From: Maratus speciosus
Taxonomy: Eukaryota; Arthropoda; Arachnida; Araneae; Salticidae
Assembly (NCBI GenBank): GCA_963932465.1
Contig: OZ010786.1
Location: forward strand, 533,513,073-533,577,072
Reading direction: 5' to 3'
DNA: 64,000 bases
The first letter of the stretch is position 1; the number at the start of each line of letters is the position of its first letter. The translations under genes were made by a program, and so were the position numbers. Of the stretch, positions 48,735 through 59,073 are shown one piece after another. The notes under the pieces were generated by a model, which had not been told where the DNA came from, did no database searches, and was given only the letters and a program-made list of their open reading frames with translations.

Positions 48735-49128
48735 TATAACAGTAATAAATTTTGCATTCATGTATTTTTGCAACAGCAAGCGTGCGACAGCTATCGAACC
48801 AAAATCTTAATATTTACAAAACTAGTTATGGTAGGAGCGCTCTTCAGTTGCCACGTTTGACGTACAACTTCTGATTTGTTCACATTGAGATCTTTATTGG
48901 AATATAATAATGAATCTTTTATTTTTAACAATACTTTTACAACAATTATTTTTTTACATTGTTAAAAATCTTTACATAATTATTAGGATTTTACTGTTGT
49001 TTTTTAACAATGATCTGGCATTTACAATTCACATTGTTAGATATGTATTCATTTTAAATTGTTTTTTTCCGTACACGTAAGAGACATTCTCAATCCAAAA
49101 TTCTTCCAAATTTGCAGCAAAACGAAAT

Positions 49129-49374
49129 ATGGATAGTAAGATTGTACTTGAGGTTCTTAATTACGTCCTTTACTTTTTAAACACAAACAACATACCTTAC
49201 AAATGGGATTTCTGTAGAATCCCTCTGGAAGGGAATATTCGACTTTGCATAAATATTGGATCGTACTTCATAGCTTACGCTGCTTTTGTTTTCTGGTTTA
49301 CAAAATATGTGTTATCTGAGCTGAAAGCTATAGCTGGAGAAAGACTGGATAAACGACATTGGTATTCTGCTATT
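49129..49374 (+). CDS. Exon 1 of an unrecognised membrane-protein gene
   Basis: Proposed three-exon gene (49129-49374, 52240-52359, 54754-55533) of 381 residues. Exon 1 runs from ATG to the donor ATT|GTAAGT, exactly 82 codons. It holds 'YKWDFCRIPLEGNIRLCINIG' and a hydrophobic stretch at residues ~40-62 (SYFIAYAAFVFWFTKYVL), probably the first membrane segment, then a charged loop (ERLDKRHWY). A TTTGCAG lies 19-25 nt before the ATG, so an upstream non-coding exon is possible. All junctions are phase 0, and two of them use the optimal GTAAGT donor; chance agreement is unlikely. I do not recognise the family. Composition is much less A/T-biased than the flanks. Confidence 0.6.
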
Positions 49375-49482
49375 GTAAGTATTATATAAATAAACCTTAA
49401 AGCTATGTGATTATGTATTTTCGATTAAGCAGTATATCAACTATTATAGTTGGAAAATCCTTACTTTATTCCAAATGGCTTA

Positions 49483-49696
49483 GATGCTGTATATTCCCGC
49501 GGCCGCCATCTAGGATTTCTTGGCGATTTTTTGTTGGCGAATATCGATAAGACAACTCCAACGAGTGACGCGTTCTGGCAGCCACGATCCTAACATGTGC
49601 ATACATGGCTGCTTGGCGACAATTACTACTTGAGAGAAAAGGAATTTTCAAGCCAGGGAAAAATCCAAGTTGGCGGCCGCGGGAATATACAGCATC
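49483..49696. mobile_element. MITE with GC-rich TIR, copy 1, in intron 1
   Basis: The inverted ends GCTGTATATTCCCGCGGCCG and CGGCCGCGGGAATATACAGC are perfect over at least 23 bp including the next bases. The interior has 'tttcttggcgattttttgtt', mirrored in part by 'caagccagggaaaaatccaa'. A second copy lies ~80 bp downstream. Confidence 0.75.
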
Positions 49697-49777
49697 TGTT
49701 CCTTCAAAATTATGTATAATTTAAACTAAGATGTCTCGCATTGCTGTAAAAATCATAATTGTTAAGTTATTTCGCTA

Positions 49778-49968
49778 CGATACTGTATATTCCCTCGGCC
49801 GCCATCTTAGATTTCTTTGCGATTTTTTGTTGGCGTTGTTTATCGGTAAGACAATGCCAGTTCTGGCAACTCCGTTAAGCCTAACATGATCATAAATCCC
49901 TGCTTGGCGGAAAGGGGTTTTCACGCCAAGAAAAAATCCAAGATGGCGGCCGAGGTAATAAACAGCAT
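49778..49968. mobile_element. MITE with GC-rich TIR, copy 2, in intron 1
   Basis: Same family as copy 1: 'actgtatattccctcggccg' at the left, and 'cggccgaggtaataaacagc' at the right, where two bases of the terminus have changed. The shared interior 'gcgattttttgttggcg' is conserved. It is older than copy 1 by its TIR decay. Confidence 0.7.
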
Positions 49969-49997
49969 CAGTTCCAGTTATTTATATATTATGTCAT

Positions 49998-49998
49998 T

Positions 49999-50053
<55 letters not shown>
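49998..50053. repeat. ~50-nt poly-A tract in intron 1
   Basis: An uninterrupted A run immediately after 'tttct', with no retroelement body recognised upstream. Confidence 0.8.
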
Positions 50054-50055
<2 letters not shown>

Positions 50056-50394
50056 TTTGATAATTGTGTGCTAATTGACGACTTATTTTTTTTATCGCTT
50101 AAAGTTTTACAGTTCCAATATATAGCAGGTTAATATATTTTTATATATAATTAAAAGGTAGAGCATTTTTGGAGCAAAAATAATTTAAATAATTCAGAAC
50201 TTAATCGGATAGATATTTTATTTTACCATTTATTATATAATTCTAAAAAAAAGTTACAACAATGAACTATAATTTGCTCCAATCGGCATTAAATAAAATA
50301 CGCCAATCGTCGGCATTTCTAATTGTGAAACATTTCCATACAAAAGCTTAAATAATGTTTTTGTGTATTCTCGATTACATAGTAGGGGAGACCG

Positions 50395-51224
50395 GGGCTA
50401 GTTGGTAGGAGCAATCCTCATAAATCGCATATTTGTGTATAGATTGCGCAACCAGTCGTATAGTACCTTTCTTCTTAGTTTTTACAATCCTCATTGTAGT
50501 TTTGCAGCGTTGCCTACGTGCAATGGACATTTATTACGATTTTGCACTCATAAGTAATTTTTTGTTGCTTCATTATTTTTCTAATTTCAAATACTTATCT
50601 TAATAATTGCGATTTAATTTGTGCAATTTTTCTCAGTGTATGATTAACTGTACCTACACCATATGTGATTTACTTGGATTATTTAAGCTTAGATGGTTGC
50701 CTGTCCCTGTTGTGAGAAACTTTATTATGGGGCTAGTAGGTGCATTGAACACGGGTCAAGTTGGCTACGTGTCTGGTGTGTGCTGGTAGCTTAAAAAACA
50801 GAAAAGACCGAGAAAAGTGGTTACAATGCAAGATTTTGGGCACACGAGGCTTGCCCAAACGGAGACACTCGACTTTGTATTTGTGACAACTGTAACTCTG
50901 ATTATGATATCGAGTAGGATTGAAGTTACTCAATGTTAATGTTTTATTCATTATTTTTATGTCTGTATAATTTAGAATTTACATTGCACGGCGGTAACGC
51001 CTTTTTTAAACTTACTGGTAATAATTAAATTGATTTCTCTTAACTGCGTTTTACTTTAGGCTTCCGATAAACATAAACTACAAAACTACAAACTCAAAAC
51101 TCCGTGTATTTATAGCCCAATGCCTGTTCTTTAAAAGTACAGTTTAAGTTTCATAAAAAACTTAAACACAAAAATAATAAAAATAAATAACTAAAAACTG
51201 CGCCTACTAGTCCCGGTCTCCCTA
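50395..51224 (+). mobile_element. pogo-like element relic, TIR GGGGAGACCGGGGCTAGT, in intron 1
   Basis: The left end GGGGAGACCGGGGCTAGTTG and right end CTAGTCCCGGTCTCCC are inverted and flanked by TA. Near 50770-50900 a plus-strand stretch reads, across frame changes, 'REKWLQCK', 'WAHEACPNGDTRLCICDNCN', a PHD-finger-like Cys/His tail seen at the C-terminus of some pogo transposases. TIR and structure link it to the elements at 8258 and 55789. Confidence 0.6.
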
Positions 51225-51727
51225 TATCATATTTCTATTATAGATGTGAAAACAATGCTTTACTCAATAATGTACATAATTTGAATAAGAGATCTATTAG
51301 TAATGAAACTGTTAATCATAATTATTATATAGTAATTTACTTTGTATATTTTATCGGGTAAAATATGTATATGATCATGTATCAAGTTATAAGTTTTTAT
51401 TATTATTATTATTATTCGTTAATGGTTAAAACTGAGATTTTTGAATTTTCGGAACAGAGGTGTTTCGGTGTTTGTGATCCACAGAATAAACTTGCCGATT
51501 TTCTTCCAAAACGCCAAAATTCCAGTTTTAAAAATAATTGTTTGTCTGAAACTCCGTGCAAAACCAACATGTGGGGGAAAATGTGACGTGTAAACAAACC
51601 TGCTTTGACAGGATACAAGGCACAGGAGAAATATTCCGTTTTAAACACCCACTTTTTGTGACAATCGATCGGACAAAACTTATTGCATATAAGGGTATAT
51701 AAAAATATTTTACAGACATACATACAA

Positions 51728-51990
51728 TAAATCCAACTGGAGTGAAAAATTAGCCAGAGTCAAGAATCGAACCCGGGACAACTGCATTCCAGGCAACACA
51801 ATAAACTCAACTGGAGTGAAAAATTAGCCAGAGCCAGGAATCGAACCCGGGAAACCAACTTGGTTTATTAGGGATAAATTGCAGACCCCTGTAAATTGCG
51901 GAGTAGCTCAGTGGTTAGAGCGACTGCCTGGAATGCAGTGGTCCCGTTTTCGATTCCTGGCTTTGGCTATTTTTTTACTCCATTTGGGTT
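51728..51990. repeat. tRNA-derived SINE cluster in intron 1
   Basis: Two truncated minus-strand copies (about 51728-51796 and 51797-51858), each with 'ggagtgaaaaattagccaga' and 'aatcgaacccggga', precede a longer plus-strand copy from 51898. All share the same tail (ctatttttttactcca) beyond the tRNA part. Opposed copies give local foldback. Confidence 0.65.
51898..51968 (+). other. tRNA-like SINE head
   Basis: GCGGAGTAGCTCAGTGGTTA forms a good A box and D arm. Anticodon stem ACTGC/GCAGT has loop CTGGAAT (would-be anticodon GGA, U33 present). B box is GTTTTCGATTCC. Acceptor ends (GCGGAGT against CTTTGGC) do not pair well, so this is a SINE promoter and not a tRNA gene. Confidence 0.45.
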
Positions 51991-52239
51991 TATTGTATTT
52001 ATTGTATGTATATCTGTAAAATATTTATATATACCTTTAAATGTTGAATGCAGGCGTTATTTATGTGTGTTTTAATTTATATGGTAGTATGTGTGTTTTA
52101 TTATATTATTCCATATAGTTTGACTTCATTGCATTGGGTTCATGTAGGTGAAATTGCCTATATACATTCCTTAAGTGTTGTGATCAATGTTATGTTCTTT
52201 TGCAGATGCATGAAAACTTCATATTTCTTTAAACTGCAG

Positions 52240-52359
52240 CTTCCATCTTCTCCGGTGTTTTCCATTCTCTCTATTTACCTACTATGGGCACTATTTAAAG
52301 AAATTAGAAGTTCCTATGAACTTTCCAATTTATACATTAAGTTTTTACTTTCTTCCATA
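52240..52359 (+). CDS. Exon 2 of the unrecognised membrane-protein gene
   Basis: 40 codons between the acceptor AAACTGCAG|CTT and the donor ATA|GTAAGT, phase 0 at both ends. It encodes 'VFSILSIYLLWALF' (second membrane segment, residues ~88-102 of the protein) and a second amphipathic stretch 'IKFLLSSI'. An alternative acceptor, TTTTGCAG at 52205, would put a stop in frame after exon 1, so the 52239 acceptor is preferred. The frame is open further upstream, but the sequence there is not needed for a continuous product. Confidence 0.55.
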
Positions 52360-52549
52360 GTAAGTTTTCATATCTTCCTTTAATAAACTTTAAACATTTT
52401 CCTTTCTATCGCGCAATTTTACTGTAGCTTTACAGAGTAAATTTGCATAATTTAAAAAATATAACGATTGATCCTTCATTATGTTCAGTGTATAAGAAAA
52501 TATTTTTCAAAAACACTTATTTAAGTGAGCTTTCTTCCTCCATTGATTG

Positions 52550-52915
52550 GCTCAATCCTGCCAACATATACACTTTTTTTTAGTATGGAACATGGTTATG
52601 TTTAGCCTAATTTTTTGTACATTCTTTATGCCAGGAATAAAATCTCAATATTTCTGCATTACTTTAAACCTTGTTACTTAAATTTCTACGATATATTGTA
52701 TCTTAGAAAACATTGCAATTTGTTTTCTAAAAAATGAGCTGAAAACACTTCACAATTGGTTTTTCCACAGCTGTTTCAATTATCTGCATGAAACGAAAAC
52801 TATTCTTTGAGATTTTCGGTAGCTCTGGTTGTCACCTATTAAAGAAAGAAAATCCTGTAAATATGTAAACTGATAGGGTGGGTCAAGCCTCCACTATGGT
52901 CATGCCTCCCAAGTC
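52550..52915 (-). repeat. Fragment of the 8258-type pogo-like element in intron 2
   Basis: Read minus, words such as 'taaagtaatgcagaaatatt', 'gaagtgttttcagc' and 'gggtggcttgaccc'-type ends match the first 400 bp of the element at 8258-9956 in the same order, with about a fifth of bases changed. Only the 5' portion is present. Confidence 0.55.
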
Positions 52916-54753
52916 TTCCATGTTTTCCAGTTTGCGGATGTACACTCGTAAACACAAAATAGAAGACTGTGTGAATCAACTATTGGGACCAGTCCTGATC
53001 CTGTCTCAAATATACTTGTCTTTCATGCACATAGCCCGGTTCGAACCGAATAACAGATTATAATATACTAGCCCGGCGCTATTTAATATAACTTAAATTT
53101 TAGCAATATATCGGTGTTTTAGAATTAATATCAATTTCCAGTACAGGTTATTTTAAAAGTGCATTGAATGCATTTTATGCAAAAAATCTAAAGCTTATTT
53201 TTCGTCAAATCCTTATGTCCTCAAGCACTCTAAGAAACAGATATTAGTAATCATTTAGATAATTATACAAAAGCGGAAGTTCATTATAAAAATTAATAAA
53301 GTTAAACACAAGGTTAAACAATCTCTACCTTCAGAGCAAATAATTATATTTTTATAAAAAAATTTCGAATAATTTATTAAACCGAAATAAGCTTTAATAA
53401 AACACTTATCAGATCATTTATGGGTGAAATACTATATTTTCTTTTTTTTTCCATTTTACATCACATTACAATAACTAAATGGTTTCTAGGCCTCTTGCAG
53501 ACTCTAATACATAGATTGTATATGGAATATTCTCACACTCTTTTGACTTTAATGTCCCTGAATAATAATTTTTATTTTAATACACCTTTTTGTGTTTTAT
53601 TTTTATTTTATATACTGAGGAACATCCCATTGCATGATTGCATAACAACATTAACGAGATAAATAAGTTTTGGACGATGTTGGGGGTGCAAATATCAGGA
53701 AAACTCCTATACCGTCCCGTGCCCCTGATGCTGATTTTTAAGTTTGGAGCTGTCTGCATAAAATTGTTTCAATAAAAGTAATTCGAAGGAATTTTTTTCC
53801 GAAACTGGAACAATTGTTTTATATAAATATGTAGCAAAAAATTAACCTGCACACATTTTTACGGTTGATATTATTTTTTTATCTCTGTCCCTGGGTTTTT
53901 CATCCTTACCGTCCCTCTTGCTAAACTTATACAGAAAATCACTTCTAATGCAGCCACAGAATTTTTTTCAAGTTTTTTCTCATGCACAAGTACGCTAGAG
54001 AAATAATGTCTAAAAATTCTTCACAGCAAATTTACTGCAGAGTTTAAATCAGCATTTAAATATCAATTTCAAGATCGTGGCATTATTTGTAGTCTTACCG
54101 TTCCCAAGGTTTATTCTTGCACTTTTCCAGGTAAGAAAAAGAAAAAAATCCAGTCTAAACAACTGTTTCTAAAAATCAATGAACATCGTGGCTATCACGT
54201 AGTCTTAACATGATTTGCCTAAAATAGGTGGTTATTTTCCTTACCGTTCCTTTTTTTCCCATTTCGTCCCTTTTTTCCTATACCGTCCCACTTTTGTACC
54301 TTACCGCCCCTTCTTTAATACCCGTTTCAGACAATGTTATCACACAATTTTGTACTAAAAATACTACATTGTTGTTATTTTTTATTTGAGTGTCCTGTGG
54401 ATACTATGCAAATTCATTATAAATAAACATTTCGAAGAAAATAAAATGTTTTAGTGGTAAAATGGTAAGGAAAATTAAACTCGCAAAGTTTAATTTACCA
54501 TAACATATGTTTAACATAAACCTCAGTTAAATAAAAAAAAAAAATTCGCTGTTGACATTTTTTTTTGAATCATTAAGGCATTTGTCTATCAGATTAAAAT
54601 TTTATTTTAGCAAGTTTAATTTCGCAAGATTTTTTTTCCCCAAAAGTCAAAAGATTGTGAGAATGCCCCATATGCTGTCATGAATGTAATTCTACGGAAT
54701 TGACATCCATAAGATAAAATCAAATTAATTGAAATATTCGATTTTCTTTTTAG
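52916..54753 (+). other. Rest of intron 2, no gene recognised
   Basis: AT-rich intronic DNA. 53680-54310 contains several TACCGTCCC/CCGTTCC words on a T-rich background, possibly a decayed repeat, with no termini found. It ends in the polypyrimidine tract TTTTCTTTTTAG used as the exon 3 acceptor. Confidence 0.4.
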
Positions 54754-55533
54754 GGATTGTCTCTATCTACCGCTACTCAGCTTCTATGGCCAGCTTTCCT
54801 TGTGTCAACTTACTTCCTATCATGCAGTTTCTATCCATGGTTTTCATCAACTGTCGTTATCTTCTTAAATGTAAGATTCTATATGTATCCATTGGTTGTT
54901 GATGGAGCGAGAAAAATACAATCAATTGCCCAAACTGCTTTTGCTCGATGGAAAATGGAAACTGAATCTCAATCAAGCACTGATTCAATAGTTTACAATT
55001 CCGGCTCTGATATTTCCGAAGAGAGTTTCACATCATTTTTTGACAGTTCTGAAAACATCCCAGATACGGAGAAGAAAGAAACGGTTAGCACTGAAGAACA
55101 ACCAATGGAACGTTTGAAATGTCTGGTTTTGTCCTTGATCGGTGACGCAATTGACAAAATAAAATGGTTGTTTCAAACAGTCTTTGCTCGACTGAATATA
55201 TTTCAAGCACACTCTGAAACGAGTAGAGGTTCAGATATGGAGAGTAATGATCCAGATATCATAGGAGAACTATCAACCGAAAACAGAAGTGTTTCATCAA
55301 GTTTTGACGACAAGTATTTTTTATATACTATTTTTGAAAAAGCCCGCTCCTATCATGATACATCTGATGAGCAGTCGGATTCATCTGGTCATGAACTAAG
55401 TAACACATTTGATTTATTTGAAAACACACAAAGATTGGATAAAAGCGTTTCGGAACCTCAAAATCCTGATAAATTTAATGATGATGGTAAGCAACCACAA
55501 GCAATCAGCATTCGTAATTCGACAATATGGTGA
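54754..55533 (+). CDS. Exon 3 of the unrecognised membrane-protein gene, with stop
   Basis: Opens in phase 0 after TTTTTAG and gives residues 123-381. Residues 124-171 are hydrophobic (LLWPAFLVSTYFLSCSFYPWF...VVIFLNV), probably two membrane segments. The remainder is acidic and Ser/Thr-rich. It contains an internal repeat, 'KIQSIAQTAFAR' (176-187) and 'KIKWLFQTVFAR' (257-268), with a weaker third at 309-320 (KYFLYTIFEKAR), each followed by a Ser/Glu/Asp-rich spacer. TGA at 55531-55533. This is too long and too balanced in composition to be random. A GGTAAGC at 55486-55492 inside the exon could serve as a donor to a downstream exon, replacing the last 15 residues. Confidence 0.7.
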   Translation, partial: GLSLSTATQLLWPAFLVSTYFLSCSFYPWFSSTVVIFLNVRFYMYPLVVDGARKIQSIAQTAFARWKMETESQSSTDSIVYNSGSDISEESFTSFFDSSENIPDTEKKETVSTEEQPMERLKCLVLSLIGDAIDKIKWLFQTVFARLNIFQAHSETSRGSDMESNDPDIIGELSTENRSVSSSFDDKYFLYTIFEKARSYHDTSDEQSDSSGHELSNTFDLFENTQRLDKSVSEPQNPDKFNDDGKQPQAISIRNSTIW

Positions 55534-55665
55534 AGATACAGCAGTGCATTTTTCAGAAGGGATACTTAAAATAGTTCCAAAGTAAAGTACAGAAAAATAT
55601 TTTGATATTAAAAACAGTACTATGTTTGAAAAAAATGACAATATGACCAATTTTTAAATATTGTT

Positions 55666-55690
55666 AATAAACGTATATTGATTAAATAAA
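55666..55690 (+). promoter_or_regulatory. Two poly(A) signals after the exon 3 stop
   Basis: AATAAA at 55666-55671 and again at 55685-55690, 133 and 152 nt after the TGA. This supports exon 3 as the last exon in at least one transcript. Confidence 0.5.
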
Positions 55691-55788
55691 CATGTTTCCA
55701 CAATGGATATTTTTATTTTTTAGTAGTCTAGTATATTTTATTTTTTTTAAAGTGAAACATAATTGGCAACATAAAATGCTAATATATA

Positions 55789-57277
55789 GGGGAGTTAGGG
55801 GATGTTTGATACATAGGGAGGTTTGATACACTGGAAATTTTTCTCAACAAATGGCATTAACAGCCATTATAACAGATGTAAAGTCTTCTTTTATAAGCAG
55901 AGGTCATCATTAGCTGGACTTAGCATTGAAGAACTGACAACGTTTTTTTCAATTAATTTTGAAAACTTTTGGAATGTCAATGTAATTTTTTTTAAATATT
56001 GATTTTCTTTCATAATTCTTTTTATTATGAAAATAATAGTTATAATTTTTTTTATTTGTAACGGGCATTGTTAGGGTGAGTTTTACTAGAAAGCAGATTG
56101 GCATTTTGCAACTGCATTTATACAAAGTGATTGAAAATCCAATAAAGCATGATAGGGAGAAATGTAACATTAGTGCTGGGGAGAAATGTTACACTTGTAT
56201 ATTTGAAATTTACTAGTTTTTTTTTAAGTAGTAAACTGATATAGGACTGTAACATACATTATAATTTTACAGCAAGAGCTACTGAAATTGGTAATGAAGA
56301 ACAAACATACTATTCATAGACATTATATTGGTTACATAGAAAAGCAGTGCGATTATAAATGGTTAGTTCGTTTTGCTCGTCATGAAGAAGGAAAAAAGTT
56401 TAAATGGCCTGAAAAGGAAGATGTTTCTATAATTAACAAAGGGAAAAAAAAAAACAAAAAAAAACATTAAATCCACCCGATTTTACTTACCAAAATGATA
56501 GAGTTATTTGTTTTTCTTTTAACCATTTCAGGGGTGGTGGCATGTTTATGAAACCATTTAATTTTTAATTCCCAAACGCCACATTGGCACCAGCATTTTG
56601 TAAAATATTTTCAATTTAATATGAAAGTGAAATATAGTCCTTTTCTTATTTCCAATTAAATTTTTTGGTAAATTCCGGTACCATTCATTCATTCAACACT
56701 TCAGCATTGAAAATGCTTTGACCTTAAAGGGTTAAAAAATCTTAAATGTGCTAAATTTGTGCTAAATTTATGTTAAATTGTTTGCAAATCAGCAATGTTC
56801 ACTTCATTTTTTTCTTGCAACAAGATCTCTAGGGGTTTTTCTTTTCATTATTTATTTTTTTTTTTAAGTGTGTTAATAGAATTGTTTAAATAATAGTAAT
56901 TGTTTAAATATTTTTGTAAAAAACATTTCTGAAACAAACATATGTCAATGTCATTTCTTTTTTAATTTTACTTAAATATTTCAAGATTTATCATAAAAAA
57001 ATGTATGACACATGAATTGAATTATCTGCATATTTTTTTTTTTTTTCAATTTACAAAACAATGTATCAAACATCCCCTGCTAGTGCATCAATCCTCCCCA
57101 GCAATGGGGAGATTTCATACAGTAGTAACCATTCACAATAATTGGAATATATTTTTTGAATGATTATTTTTTAAATTCACAATATTTTTAATAAATGAAT
57201 TAAAGGTCACTTTATAAGAAAACACAAAAAAATTGTTTAAAAATAGGTTTTAGTGTATCATACCTCCCCTACCTCCC
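55789..57277 (+). mobile_element. pogo-like element relic, TIR GGGGAGTTAGGGG
   Basis: The left end GGGGAGTTAGGGGATGTTTG and right end 'catacctcccctacctccc' are inverted, next to TA. It holds a C-terminal transposase scrap (see 56288) and shares ~220 bp (56515-56740) with the element at 8258-9956. Confidence 0.6.
56288..56515 (+). pseudogene. pogo-like transposase C-terminal scrap
   Basis: The frame reads 'IHRHYIGYIEKQCDYKWLVRFARHEEGKKFKWPEKEDVSIIN' and, after a stop, 'NPPDFTYQNDRVICFSF'. The pattern (YIGxI...YxVxFxR...FxWPExEDxSxI...LxPP) matches the tail region of arthropod pogo-type transposases. No catalytic domain is left. It supports the family call for this element. Confidence 0.5.
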
Positions 57278-58664
57278 TTATTGTTTTTGTATTAAATTAA
57301 TAATAAAATAATAATAGTAATGAGGCGAAATGATATTGGATTATTTTTAATTTAATAAATAAATTAACTCAAATCTGAAAAAAGTTTGCAGTAAAATAAA
57401 GACAAATTATACATGTTATGTAAAAATTAATAATAAGAATTAATCTAATAACGAAATTTTAATTTTTCAACATTGGAAAAGGAATATACTAAATAATACT
57501 ATGAAGTTTTAACACTAAAACTACCGCGAGTGGTCAAATGACCCTTTTTGAATTTTTTTTTTTTTTTTTTTTTTAATTTCTTATACTAAAACATTACGAA
57601 ATTTCTTTATATTTCACGACTTTTATTAAAATACATGATCATATCATTCCTTAAAATGCTTCATCCCCGAATTACATTTTTTGCATGGAGAAAAAAAAAA
57701 AAAAAAAAAATTAGTTTGAACTACCGCAAGGGGTCATTTGAGACCTTAATAAATTTATGTTAAACTATAAAAATATAAATGTTTTATTTTTTAAGAACAT
57801 TAGTAATTTGCATATTTATGTATTACATCTTATATTCTACTGTATTACGTCATAATTGTTAATGTGTAATGATATAATTAAAAATTTACTTTACTCCGAG
57901 TGAGGTTCTAGTTTGAACACTTCATGTTATATCGAGAACGAAATAATCTTAAAAATATATGGTGAACATAAAACAAATTTGCTCAATATTTGTTTATTAA
58001 ATTTTCGAATTTCTTGAAGTAAATAATTTTTCTTAATTTTTTTGCGTAATTATATATATATATATATGTATGCATTTACTTTAACCCTTTATGTACTGAA
58101 CTATGAATTCATGAACATTTTATCTTTTAAAGGATTAAACGTGAATTGTTTGAACTACATTCGAAGATTTCGTAATCATTTAATAAATTTTAGAAGAATT
58201 TTAGAAGGATTGAAGGATTTAGAAGGATTAACTAAATTTGAATTTATAGGGATTTTGTGCAATATTTATAACCACACTCAAATCTTTTATTTTAAATATC
58301 TTTCTTAGTATTTTGTAGAATTGGGAAATGTACAAATATAATGTCCTTACGATAGAAATATAGAAATATATTTACGAATTGAATACCCCCCCCCCCCTCC
58401 AACGCCAAGAAAACTGAAAAGATGCTAAGGCAAAATAAATCATCCTTTTTAAAATATTTTTGTTTTGTTTAAACTATAATGCTTTTGGAACAAGATAATG
58501 TAATGTATATATAACTCATTCTAAACTGTATTATAAATAATCGATTTATTAAATGAATTTTATAACGAGTTATTTTAATGGAACTTATAAGTACCGTCAT
58601 CAGATAAAGGTTTAATAAATGAACAATTTGTAATAATTATTTGAAAAAAAAGTTTTATTCATAC
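57278..58664. other. AT-rich interval with homopolymer runs and a possible piggyBac-type end
   Basis: TTAA followed by CACTAAAACTACCGCG at 57509-57528 resembles the piggyBac-MITE end at 35752; no matching right end was found. T-run at about 57550-57575, A-run at about 57689-57709, C-run at 58387-58397, (TA)n at about 58052-58068. No gene is recognised. Confidence 0.4.
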
Positions 58665-58872
58665 TGTTGGAAAACGTCCCAGTGTAAGTGATTTTATGTC
58701 CAACATCACCTCGCTTGTGAAATGACAATTTCCTCGTGACATATGCAACGCGTCTTCATTTTTTTTTAGTTGTGAAATATGTTCCAAGATTGCGACACTT
58801 CCCTGAGCTATGGTGGCGTAAGATCACGGACTAGCGAACAATTGTGTAAAAGACTTTTGTTTCGAAAAGGCG
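58665..58872 (+). repeat. 5' LTR (part confirmed against the 3' LTR)
   Basis: 208 nt alignable to 63794-64000. The true LTR is longer: a TATAAA at 59068-59073 and an AATAAA at 59251-59256 are in the right order for U3-R, and the LTR could extend to near 59760. Its end cannot be fixed because the 3' copy is truncated here. Confidence 0.85.
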
Positions 58873-59067
58873 ACAACAGATAGCAGCACTAGAGAACTTT
58901 TCTTATAGACACATTTAATTAGAACCTTTTTTGTTTGTTAAGCAGTTTTTATTGTTTCAGGCTTTTTTACTCTGTTTTAACTCTTGTGGGCCCATTTTTA
59001 CTTCTCACTCGAATGGCCGATGTTGTCGGGCTAACAACGCACGAATTTCTGTGCGTTGTTCTATTGT

Positions 59068-59073
59068 TATAAA
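59068..59073 (+). promoter_or_regulatory. TATA box candidate in the 5' LTR
   Basis: TATAAA 403 nt into the LTR, with an AATAAA 183 nt further on, fitting an LTR U3/R layout. This is position-based inference only. Confidence 0.35.

Noticed and set aside
49886..50074. Small open frame ending in poly-lysine
   Set aside because: It is MITE sequence plus the poly-A tract, not a gene.
52048..52239. Upstream extension of exon 2 to its first start codon
   Set aside because: It is AT-rich hydrophobic sequence, and using the CAG at 52205 breaks the frame with exon 1. The 52239 acceptor keeps phase 0.
53050..53090. TATACTAGCCCGGCGC as another Helitron 3' end
   Set aside because: There is a CTAG with a GC-rich neighbour but no clear hairpin and no partner end; too weak to call.
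58091..58137. Tiny TTAA-bounded CCCTTTA...TAAAGGA segment as a piggyBac mini-element
   Set aside because: At under 50 bp it is more likely a chance pair of TTAA sites in AT-rich DNA.
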